Below are positions 38,881-50,700 of a DNA stretch of 64,000 bases, in pieces. Position 1 is the first letter of the stretch; each line of letters opens with the position of its first letter. The DNA is taken from assembly GCA_002633025.1 (NCBI GenBank), contig NMRB01000754.1:193258-257257 (forward strand), given 5' to 3'. Source of the stretch: Notospermus geniculatus (lineage: Eukaryota > Nemertea > Pilidiophora > Heteronemertea > Lineidae). Under the pieces are notes generated by a model that made no database searches, had not been told where the DNA came from, and saw nothing but the letters and a program-made list of their open reading frames with translations. The position numbers and the translations under genes were made by a program.

Positions 38881-41025
38881 TCTCCCACATCATACCGTAG
38901 ATCACTTGGTACAGTTCTTAGTTCATTTGTATTGAAAGGGAACTTAGAAATGTCTTCAGGATCATACGTGGACAGGCCGTGGTTTGGTCTTGACCCGCCT
39001 TCAGTGTGTACATATGATTTTATTAGCCATTGTCCTCTCGGTGACTTAACAGTGTGGTATTATTTGTTGTGGAAACAATCGATTGATAATAGTAGCTCTC
39101 TTTGTGTTAGGTACTTAACTTAGAAACACTTGAACGTAGTCAAAACGTCCGTTTAATGGTCATAACGAGTAGTCAACCGGTTGAGTGTAAGTGGACTCTG
39201 ATGTTTTACATAACCATGGAGAGTATCACGTACTTTATTTTGGTTGCGTGGCGATTTATTTTGTGCTGTGTTGGGGATACATCAGATTTTAATCCATTTG
39301 ACGAGTTGGTGTTACCAGTCATCTCATTTATTTATACATGTACTTTGGATGGAAACTTGACGATGAAGCGTTTGACGGGAGACGACATCGTTTAATTTGC
39401 CCCTTGGCCGACCCCTGTTTGATCTCCATTCACTTTAGACAATTATGTCGAGTTACAAATTGCGATGAGGGGAGACTGGCCAAACGGAACTGCATTTCAA
39501 CCTTCATAATGTGAAACATTCTAAAGTGATAGTGACTTATTTATGAATCATGTGTGCATTCTGTGCTGCCCTCTTTTGACCCGATGAAATCAATCGGGAT
39601 GTTTTATCGTGACGAGATCTTTGTTGTGTTTCTTTCACCAGGTCAAGATAATTCGTGGTATTCGTATCGCGTTTTGATGGCATCTATTTTAACGTCTTGT
39701 GAAGTTGCGTTTACGATGAGGTTACACATAATATTATGACACATTTCACAAGTAACACAAACATTGTCAATTTCATTTTATCATTATCAGTAACCATGGT
39801 AACTCATTGTTCATAGTCACTTCCACATATGTAGGCTCCTTCAGGTACTTACTTAACTCATCTGTAAGATTTCCACCCTCCTAGGAAACAGTGTGATCTC
39901 ATTGTCAAAGCATAGAAACAAGTTTCCAAGGATTGCAGGCTTGTCTTTGTCCCTAGTTTTCAACTCCACCATTTCCCCGAGGCTTCACGGAGTCTGTGCT
40001 GTAATGAAGAGCCCAGTTACTGGTAACTTCGGTCAATTCTGATCAACGTCACCTTGTTGGCGTTTTCTCCATCCTAAGTCCATGTCTGCGTTATCGGCCG
40101 ATCACGAGTGAATACCTGAAGGAGTTGTGGTTTTATGTACGACACCAACATTATATATTGTGCTGTGTGCGCAAACAAAGCCACACATTGAGGATGTCAA
40201 GCATTTAGATGCCAGCATCAACTTGCTTTGTACATACATGCATATAGGTGTAAAATTAGTGAAACTTATTGAACGATATCAAAATATTTGAAAGGTGGTT
40301 TTGTGTTACTTCTTTGCTGTGCCCCTCATTATGAAGAGATGAAATGTTGGACCCAAGTCGAATGGAGGACATCAAGAGAGATAACAGGAGTGGAAGACGT
40401 CAAGAGAGATGAAAGGAGTCATTCGAAGGAGCCCAAGAGGTCGGGTTCCTTGGTGGAGGTGGTGTGTAATATCCAGTGCGATTTCCGACGTAGTCAGAAA
40501 CTTGCTGTTTCTAAGGTGGTAGGTAACAATAAGTAAAAAACAACCAATTTCAGAGGCCTTTGTTTCTACTTTATACAGTATCAAGTTTATACAGAATCAA
40601 GAATGCTGTGATCACCTCAAATCTGACTCCATTATAAGAGCTCTTTTCGTCGAGACTAACTTTCCTTACAGGTAGACCACGAGCTGTCCTTCCTGTGGCT
40701 TTGATGACCATCTCAAAATCTGACTATGCAGGTCGACTGCAGCAGATGGTGGATGTACTGTGCCACAGAGGAACGACTGATCAAGTAAACCATGGCACTA
40801 CATCTACATGTATTAAATGCGAATATGATCAGACCACATCAAGCATCCCACGAACGTCCATCCCTGCATGTCCATTCCAATGACCATGCTCTGAAGTCTT
40901 ACACTTCAGCATTGAGATTTGAGACCACCACCTCGGCACAGCATGGTAGAATATTCATGTTCATACACAGAGTCCATGAATATCTTCAGAAAAGTTTCTT
41001 GCCACATTAGTGACTTACTGCTGTT

Positions 41026-42784
41026 TTACTCCTTCTTTGCAACCATTTCAACATCTGCGGATTCATTTTCAGATTTCTTCGGCGTTTCTTCCTTTGCTTG
41101 TTCTGAAGGAGGTTCATTTGCTCGTTTCTCAAGAGCTTCTTCATATTTTTCTTTTGTGAGTAATGCTTCCATCTCCTGCTTGAAGAACCTCGGTTTAGGG
41201 CTGACGATTGCGATGTAACCATCTGAACCAGGCTGAAATGGAGGAAGAAAACGTGTGGGACCTGATTCAATCCTTTCACAATGCGACAGAGATCAGCACA
41301 GTGAACTGACTTGTTTCATTCAGGTAAGGAAACTGATCAGTTCCAGTTGTGATCCAACATTGACAGGATTACACTTGAACTGCACCAACTGGCACTGGAA
41401 GAAAAGATTCCTGATTCTTACCCGTTCAGTCAGCCACTTGGGATTCTCTACTAAGTTTTCATTGACCTCCAGCAACTTCCCCCTGATGCAGGTATGCATG
41501 ATATACTCCACCCCATCACTACACGTCACTGTACATAATCTGGATGTGTCATGCATTCCTTGGCCTCCCTGGAAAGCAAAGCATTCAAAAGATGGAATGT
41601 TTTTACCTCATATGTAGGCACCATTCTTGCCTGATCATAAATGACCAGGTAACAATACAGTGTGAATGAGGTTGTGATTTTACACATCAATTTGCATACC
41701 GTATTTTTCGCCCTATGAGGCGCATTGGCTTCCACTTTCCAAGACCAAGGATGCTCATCATGAGAATCCAACACGATCAGCCTCATCTTTATGGCCAACA
41801 TTCCACTTACTCGCTTATATTTTCCCTTTGGTGCATTATCCAGAAGGTTTGTCCCTGGTTTAACCTGAAAGTCGACTTTTGTGACTTGTTTCTTGTTGAT
41901 AATAAGTGGATGGGATGGAGCAACTGTAACTATACACAACCTAAAACAAGAGGGTAGTGAAAATCAACGACACAGTCAGGCTTCAAAGATCTCTCTTTTG
42001 CTTCTAACAAGCTATACCCCAAAGTCCATGTGTTTTCTTGATGTGACCAGCCAGTCCCTGACAGACAGGATTTGTCCAGAGGTGGTGATGACTACTAATC
42101 AAATCTGCATCCTGACATGTCCAGGCTCTGTTCTGTAGAATCAGGTGACATGCAATTATTGTAGGCCTACATGACTGGTGGGCAAACAATTTATCGTCAA
42201 AATTGAGAAATACATACTTGTTAGAATGCGACAAGATACACATATCTTCACCTTTATTCTTGACATCTGAAAATTGGGGAAATGCAACTTGATGTAACAA
42301 TAAAAAAAAAGGAGCAATGATGCTATTTATTAATTAGGCCTAAGTGCGCTGAAACTAAAACGAATGTTGCATGATAGGGATAGCATAGGCTATGCCAGAT
42401 GCCAGATGAGCTGGCAGTGAATTGTTAGGCCTAGGCCTAGTCCTAGAGGTTGACAGCTGAAACTGATGACACTTGGATCACAAAGAAGACATATACACGC
42501 CTATGTACATGTTGATGCACACACTAATGTACACACATGCACTGCACTGTACTGTACTCCTGTTGTAGTGCATTGTCCACACAAACTCTGCACAGTCCAA
42601 CTTTCAAGAGGGAATTAATGGCAAATGACGGATGCTGTGGGCAGACGATGAAGTATTCCATGATGTACAATATACCTATTTTGTAATGTGGTGTGTAATA
42701 TCGCTCCACCACCGATCTGTACTCGATATTTTTGGAAAATTCGAACTTTTTGGTGTCTTCGCCGTGATTCATGGTCGCAGCCAT
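41026..42784 (-). CDS. ABITRAM: ABITRAM (FAM206) homologue, 5 exons, complete
   Basis: Exons in transcript order: 42676-42784, 42218-42266, 41811-41940, 41422-41568, 41026-41232; 213 residues, with matching phases and GT..AG throughout. ABITRAM (Simiate, FAM206A) is a small nuclear protein reported to bind actin and influence transcription and neuronal branching. The family fold resembles the lipoyl/biotinyl H-protein domain. Recognised stretches: VVERYYTPHY near the N-terminus, CILSHSN, CIVTVAPSHPLI, GKYKRG, CSDGVEY, RGKLLEVNENL and GYIAIVSPKP. The C-terminal 45 residues are a Glu/Lys-rich tail longer than in vertebrates (about 181 residues there). The start is the first ATG (context AAAAATGGC), with a second Met at codon 5. 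Exons 2 and 3 had to be joined by phase, since no single frame spans them. Nuclear role is inferred from the family only. Confidence 0.9.
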
Positions 42785-43336
42785 TTTTTTACCAGACTTC
42801 TCTGCAGCCCAAAATCGGCGTTTATCAAATCATTCACAGAAGTCACTAAAAATTCTCTACACGCATGAATAAAATAATTAGAATGTGTACGTAGTTATTC
42901 AGAATGTATTCTTTGTTTAATGGTGCACAATTGTCAAATTCATTATGTAATTTATGGACTGTAGTCAAGTAACCGCTCAGTTACAACGTTTGTCCATAGG
43001 CGGCAGCACTGTCCTGTCCCAAATTTGGAAAATGCACTTTTCTACGGCGAATCTGATTGGTCAAAAATTTGTTGTTGGTCAACAGCCGGGAAGTTTGTTG
43101 TGTGTTGAAATCTTCATCCCAAAAACAGGTCCAGAAATTCGACTCCCTGCATTTTATTCGAGTCCATGGTAAGCATCCCGTCGTTTATCTTATTAAGTAT
43201 GTTAAAAGTATTGTGAATACATAAGATTTTGTTATTCAGTATCGTAAAATCAAGTTGAAAAATAAGGCTTTGCTGGCAATTCTGTGTCACTGCCAGTGCA
43301 GTGCCTGTCTTCCACACTGCAATCTGCATGCACTGC

Positions 43337-44391
43337 TGTTGCGCACGGCTTATTATACTTAACGAAATGACGAAATAAAGAAATAACGAAATGACGAAAT
43401 GCCAATCTCGTCCCGAATTAGGCCACATCACACGATGTATACCATTGACCCACAATTTGTTTTTCTGTACTGACGGAACAAGGTTGGATTTTCCTGTGAT
43501 ATTCACCTTGTCGGGAGCATTCATTTCATTATAAACTCCTCTTCGTCCAAGGGTCATTGGGTGACCTTTGTCATAAAACGGATCCACTTATGACTGCTGT
43601 CACCTAAACTCCGAGGTACTTTTTGACAAGAATTTGAGGAACTTCAGACACCGTTGTTGTCGGTTTACATGTGCCATATCCCACAATCACAAGTAGCCGT
43701 CAACTTGCTAGATTAATTACACTGACTGGTCAGGAGTACAAACAGTATGTTTATGATAGGCCTAAAACATATAGCCAAGCATGCAATAGAGGAAACTGAG
43801 GGCCAGTTTGTGCGAGTCGATGGGGGGGGGGGCACTTACACATATGTACACTCATGCAAAAAGTGCAAGCACTTATTTCACCATAGATCTGAGAAAATTC
43901 CATAAGATTATTGACAAAGTAATTTTGGTTACAGAACCTCTGGATTTCAATATTTTTAGTAATATTCTCATTACGGTACTTTCTGAACGAACCTAAGCTC
44001 ACCAACTTATCATCCATTTGATTCTCAAAATTATAATATCGCCCTTTAATATAAATGCAATCATATTAACATACCAAAGAGGCCTTTTACATGATGAAAT
44101 GCAAAGGAAAACAGAAGACATGGCAGAAAAGACACTGGCAAATTTATCGTCTGCTAAAATACGTCACTTCCTAATGGATGCTGAGGCGGATTGTTTGTTG
44201 TCCTGCTGAGGTAGGACTAATTCAGTTTGACAACGACATGTGTCACACTCGCTGATTTCGCCTGTTACCAAAGTAATACACTCATGCCGGGCTCAAGTGA
44301 AACGATTACTCCCTAGGTCAATACGTACATTTCGTTATTTCGTTGTCATTTCGTTATTTCGTTAAGTATAATAAGCCGTTGCGCACAGCCA
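43337..44391. mobile_element. Non-autonomous element, about 1 kb, with inverted ends
   Basis: The left end GCACGGCTTATTATACTTAA and CGAAATGACGAAATAAAG are mirrored at the right by CGTTATTTCGTTAAGTATAA and TAAGCCGTTGCGCAC. The arms are about 60 nt and contain iterated CGAAATGA / CGTTATTT words. No transposase is present inside. It occupies most of the 42785-44757 gap between the divergent ABITRAM and tastin-like genes, in which no exon was recognised. Confidence 0.75.
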
Positions 44392-44757
44392 CATGCACAG
44401 CAGTGAGCACCATGAGCATAGGCTTACTCCAGACCCTGCTTTGCTGACTCAGCTGTCTGTGGCAGCTAAGCTACACAAAAGTCGCGTCCACAAGTAGAAA
44501 TGTTAAGACACTTAGGATGAGTTTTATAAAAAGACAATCGAAATATGATTGAATCATCCTCATATATGAGGATGATTCAGTTCAGCTGACTGACGACGAC
44601 GTCAGTGACGAGCTCGTCGAGTAGGCCTGCTAGGCCTACGTTTTTGTATAGGCCTAGGCAAGGGCAAGGCCTCGGCCAATTTCATTCGTATAAGGGCCTC
44701 CCTATATTACATATTTCTGTTATATTTTCTAGACAGGACAGAGCAGACGGTATCATC

Positions 44758-47700
44758 ATGGAGAAACGAGCCGTGAAGCCTGTACCAGACTTCAAGAAAC
44801 TTCATCAACAATGGGATGAACGGATGAAGTGTACTCGCCAGGCCAAACCAAATACCGTGGTGGGTATCTCCAAACACTGAAGACAGCTGCAGGGGCCGTA
44901 TTCAAAAAGGGTGTTTTTAATACTTAATAGACGCGTGTAACTTCGTCAAATGCATGGTGGAAGTGTGTGCATTTAGTGAAGTTACACGCGTCTAAGTCTT
45001 AATCGCGCGATGGTCACCCTTTTTGAATACGGCCCAGTAGGTCTTCACCTCGAGTCTAAGCCAGAGGACTTATCATCTCCCTATTCAATTGATCAGTCAA
45101 GAGTTATCTACCCTACCTAAACCTTAGTCATTGTGTACTGTTTCACAGCAGTGCATTACCTTTGTCTTATACTGGATTTTGTTTTTTGGACAAAAACAAC
45201 ATTCCCGCCAACAATTTTCCAATGAGCAAATGATTTGAGTAACTTACTTAGATTACACTTCTGGTAGCTTGACTTGAAAGTGCCAGCCTGAAGAAGACCC
45301 CGGTTGGGGTTGAAAATTTGCTAAGATTCTGGAAATTGACTTCCTGTTTACCAACACTCTCACTTAAGTATGTTTATGAGTATGGGCCCTGCTCTCTAAC
45401 CATCTGTTATACTCCATGGGATTCTCAACATCAATTTGTGATCATCCATTTCCAGACAAAAGAATTCTCTCTGAGTGCAAGTCGCAGGAAACAGGCAAAC
45501 AGTGATTGTGTCTCGACCCCGATCAAGAAAGAACCCACATCCACCGCTAAAATACCAAGAAGTCGACCACCAACCACCAGATCCAACCCAAGGTCGTCGA
45601 AACGTCGGGTCCTTGATGGACTTCAGAAGGAGAACTGCTCACCTCAAAAGAAAGTTCAGCCAGCACAGCTCCAGAAACAACAAGGTACTGTAAACCGTGA
45701 AATTTTCGTGAGCGTTTTATTTTCGCGTTTTTCGTGACGAGGGGTCAAAACGCGAACTTAAATCGCGCGGAAATCTTCTGGGCCTTAAAAATTTCTGACG
45801 CTCAAGGGCCATACCGTGAAATTAATCTATTCGTGAATTTGTGAAGTACGAAAATCGCAAACAATTAGCGCCACGAAAATTTCACGGTTTACAGTGTTAG
45901 TTCTTGACAGTAAATAGTTATTGGTAAAGTATTTTTCCTTTTTACATCATCAGATTTTTCATCACTGCCTCAATTTACTTCAGGTATTGAGTTTAAAGAA
46001 GATAAGCAAGCACTGAAACGCATCCTGTCAACAGCCAATGAGAACTCTGATGCTGGACATCGGCAGACATTTGCTTTTGGATGCAAAACTCCACAGACAT
46101 TTGCGGTGGGTATTCTCTGACTGATATTTGCGTGAACCCTCAGTGATTGGCACATTTTGAGTCACAGTCCAGGGCTGGGTTACACAAAACCCATGTTAGC
46201 GCTAACATGGTGTTCGCGCTCGTAAAAAGACAAGGGCTTTTTTACGTCATCTAACATAAAGTTATCGTGAGTTTTGTGCAACCGGCCCCAGGTGTTCAGT
46301 TCTTCACATTTGATAAGTTTAGCAATTCAAACATAGATGTCACCAGTATTCTGACATGGTAAAGTTCCAGACTGATTTCACAATCGTCGTGACAGTCTGC
46401 TGTTTCTGAAAAGTCTTCTGTCACATCTGGTTTGAAATAAGCTCAACGCAATTCGACTTGTCGATGCTTGTTTTCAGTTTCAATTACTGTACAATAGAAG
46501 AATAATAGACTCTTTTCATGCTTGAGTATGTTTTGCTCTCAACACGTGAAGCCGTGTTTTTCTGCATTTCACAACAAAGTCGAATGTTTTCACCCCAGCT
46601 GTAATCACGCGACAAATGAGCAGTCATTGGCAAGATGTCAACATTGTCTGAGGGTCAAGCTACAATGTAACGGTTCATTTCATGTCCAACACAATGACGA
46701 TGGCTGAGAGCCAAGGCATGAGAATGATAACAGACGGAAGGCTGGAACTGTCGTCTGTGTTGATTAACAACCAACATATTTTCCTTGCCTTTGCAAGTTT
46801 TCTAGAACGAAAGAATGTCAAGTTGAGCATGTATTTAAACTTGCACAACATGACTGCATCAAATTGAGCTCACAGTTTTGCCAATGACATCTTTTAACTC
46901 AGGCACCACGCCAACAGTAACACCCCTTCTGATGTTGGTTATAAACAACAAATAAAAACAAACTGAAGTTTTGGTTGATTGTTGCAGGAACCTGAACGAA
47001 TGTCGATCTATTGTTCAATTCGCCCACGCCCCCTGGGGGAGCTAGAAAAGGCAGCAACAAAGGCCCTGACGACGAGCGCAAGGCGGGCTACGACTCTCGG
47101 GATGAAAGCGGAGAGGACGGTCAACAGAACACCAGGTAATACAAGTTCATCTTCCCCCAGTCTTCATCTTCAGGAAATACCGTAGATTAGAGCTAGAAAC
47201 AAAACACTTGTTCAGGGCTCGGAAAATTAGGTGCCCGAGTGCCCACAGGCACCTTGTCTGACGACCGGGGCACCAAAAATCAATAATATACAATAATAGA
47301 ATATGCCCAGCCGGGCAGTCAACCACCTTCATAAAAAACTGAAACCACCCTCTCCAAAATCATAGCGCATAGACATGTCATACCAGGCACCCACAAAAAA
47401 GTCCTGGGCACCAAGAAATGAAAAGTCACAAAAAGCAGGGTGCTCAGCCGGGCACCAAGACTACAGAAAATTTTTCAAGCCCTGTTGTTGGAGGGGAATA
47501 GGCGAAATTGTTCGTCGGTCCCAACCACACCCACCGTATGTTTGCACAGAACCAAATTTGAGTCACCACATCACCATCGGGGCCTAGCACTTCAGACTTG
47601 GCAAAAAAGTAAAGGTGCTCTTCCAAGTGCTCACACGAGTTGGATCTCAATGGGCAATACATGATTGTAGGTTTCCTTACGGCTTATGCCGAGACCAATG

Positions 47701-50700
47701 ACAACAATGCCTGCCCATGGTTGTCTAGCCTGAGTTGTCCATTGAGAGCCAACTTGGGCGAAAAAAACCCTCTCCCATGGAGGACTGGCTCACGTCTCTG
47801 TTAGCACTCTCTGCTGCATGTTTCTGAGATGAGATTAGGGCCAACAGGAGGGTTAGCTTCCTGTTCCGATCAGCCCAGCCCTGGATATTGTCTCCAGCGA
47901 TCAATGGATGCAGATTTAAGAGTCAACTTATGAGGTGTTTCCTGTGAAACGGTCCTGATTTTCTGGTGATCTCTGCCGCGGGCCACGTCACCAGATAGGT
48001 CCTGTTAATCATGCTGACCTCGTGGGTTCAGTTTTATTAGGTCACATCGCGATGATATCTTCAGTTCTAAGAATTCTGCTGAGGTTTGCAAGTCTCACAG
48101 ATCATTCGAGACACTCTACTCCAGCACGTCTATCATGCTCAGTTGATGTCTCTGGGTAAGGTCAACAATTCTAATCTAAGTTCACGTTTGTCAAATGCGT
48201 GTTTTCCCATTTTCGTTTTCTTCTTGCTGCGACATTTCTCTGGCCACCAGCCCCTCTTATTCATCGTGCCCAGGATGTGCAGCAGGTCACTCTCAACCCT
48301 GTCTACACTGCTCTGTCTAGACTTCCTGCGTTACTCCATAAACAAGGAAGGAATGTCACCATTCTGCTGCCCCTTTTATTAGATTCTTTAAAAGTTGAAA
48401 TCAACCATGTCAACCTGTATTGTTCATGATGGGTCGGTGATCGATTCAAAATGAGGGGATTCCCAAACTGTACTTATTGCTGAACAGGTTTGCTTTTACA
48501 AGTGTCCTATTTTTGATAACAATTCTGGAAGATTGCCAACTCTCTCAGCCTGTTACTAAGAGTTAGACATCTGTGACTCGTGAACTGGGGGCCTTGCCTA
48601 AGAGTTACTAAGACATAGGGCCGTATTCTAGAACGTTCCTTAACATTAAGGTCCACCTTAAATCTATTGTTCTCGATGGTTTTACAATAGACTTAAGGTT
48701 GACCTTAACGTTAAGGAACGTTCTAGAATACGGTCCATAGGCCCGTATTCTAGAAGCCTCCTTAACTCTAAGGTCCACTTTAAGCTTTTGTATTCTGGCC
48801 TGTAAACAATAGCTAAAGGTGAACCGTAGAATTAAGGAAGCTTCCAGAGAGTGGAATGCGTGTGACTTTAACCATGAAGTGATCTGTACAGTATGCGCAC
48901 TTGGTCGTCGATGACAGCATGGAGGTCTGCGAGTGCGGGTCAAAAAGTGACGCCAGAATGAGCCACTGCACAAGCTCTATTTCTGGCCAGGAAGAGATGA
49001 TCTACGGTAATCTCCTCCTGATTGGCTGATGAGGCAGTTCTTAATATGTTGCAATGCTAGGAAAGTAGCTGTTTTCATTGCCATTGGCTACAGGATTTTC
49101 CCATTTGGCTATAAAGGATTTTGTCAACTTCGCTATTTGGGTACAAAAATTCCTTGATTTTCACCATTTTAAGTCCTTTCTATTTCCATTGGCAGTATCT
49201 CAGTCAATAGATATTTGGCTATGAAAATTTGTGGACATTTAGCCAAACGGCTACCTTTGAACAACTGAACTTTTCGAGCACTGTGTTGTGCTCCCTATTT
49301 TGGATTTACCCTGGTGTCCTCAGTTGACTCTTGAGGGGTGTCCTCTGTCTCAGTCTTTGGCATTAACATTTATGGACAGATGTTTAGGCCTAGCGAACTC
49401 TGACTATCATAGTAAACAATGTCGTGATGAGATAGAATCATTTCTGTCTTGAATTGAAGTCGAGTCTCTCAGATCCTCATATCTGAAAGAATGTGGTGGC
49501 GTGGGCCTCCGCCTGAAAAAAGTGGTGCAATAACCTGGCGTTGAGCCAAACAGTTGCCATATTTGGTAAAGGCCTCATGCCTGGGATTCCCCTCATTTAT
49601 TGATTCTAATGGAATCACTTAACAATACGGGAGACCGGCCGGCATATTTAAGGAGTGTCGTGCTTGCTGAGACTGCAAACTGTTGAATCTGCGTCGTGAA
49701 ATGGTAGAAGAAGAACCAGGTAGGCGTATTTCTCGAGACATTTTGTGTGGACGTGTCGTGCTTGTGATGTTTGTCAGGTTTACGTGCCCTTTTGTCAGAC
49801 ATGTACGGATGATAAGTGAAACTGCATGATGCAAGGACCATTCTGTCTACGACAGGCCTTTGCACACTACACATCACATTGAAGTTTTTGGATTGTACTC
49901 GGCGTGACTGTTAATTGGAGTTGGATGGTGCGTCTTTCCCTTTTTTGGCTCATCACCCTTGCAATTGATTGATTCATCAGGCCTAGAGGTTATCCTGGGG
50001 CCTGTTCACAAAGCCCTTTTAGCGTACGTATGATCTTAGCACTGCCCGTATCTGTTGTTTGTCGACTTGCTGACAATAGATACGGGAGTGCTAAGATCAT
50101 ACGTAAGATAAGAGGGCTTTGTGAATCAGGCCCCAGATCTCCATAGCATAACCATGACCCCTAGACTTTCTCACATTCCATTACCCATTAAGGTGGAGAG
50201 GAGCGAGGAATAGTCAGGTAAAGTGTCTTGCTCAAGGACAGAGGAAAAAGTCTAGCTGTTCTCTCACTGCCGAGGCTGTGGAATACTTTGCCCGGGTCTG
50301 TGCGTGCCCTCACTGACACAGCGATATTCAAGCGTCGTCTGAAAACCTTTTTATTTTTGAAGTACATGTATCTTAACTGAGCACAGCCAAATGTCTTACT
50401 CATAAAATGTTTTATCATTATTATTATTATTACCATTCCTACTATTATTTCTTATGTTATTTCTAGTCGATTTTTAATGCCTTCTCTACTTTTTGTACAG
50501 TGCTTTGTGAATGTACAACATTATTTAGCACTTTAAAATAATTTATAATAATAATAATAATAATAATAATAAGGATAAGGGAGTCAAATTTGTGACTTTT
50601 GAAACAGTTTGCAAAGTTTGAAAATTCCATCATGTTTGCGCTATTGCTTGCAGAGAAGTTACTGAAGCATATAAATTGTATTTTAATCTTTGAACGCCAG

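Larger units (their letters stand above)
33955..41025. other. Intergenic region without a recognised gene
   Basis: Between the PIP4K2 3-prime end and the ABITRAM stop codon I find no convincing coding exon on either strand. The ORFs present are short, have no family resemblance, and several fall in repeats. Part may be 3-prime UTR of PIP4K2. It holds a second allele-like duplication (35004-35955 and 37129-38065), an assembly gap and several MITEs. 38940-40970 is repeat-poor and without anything I can name. Confidence 0.6.

Noticed and set aside
48199-48429. Open frame of 76 codons in the tastin-like intron
   Set aside because: No family resemblance and no matching splice sites at both ends; nothing links it to the gene.
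50250-50578. Functional reverse transcriptase gene
   Set aside because: Only about 40 C-terminal codons and the tail of a LINE are present.
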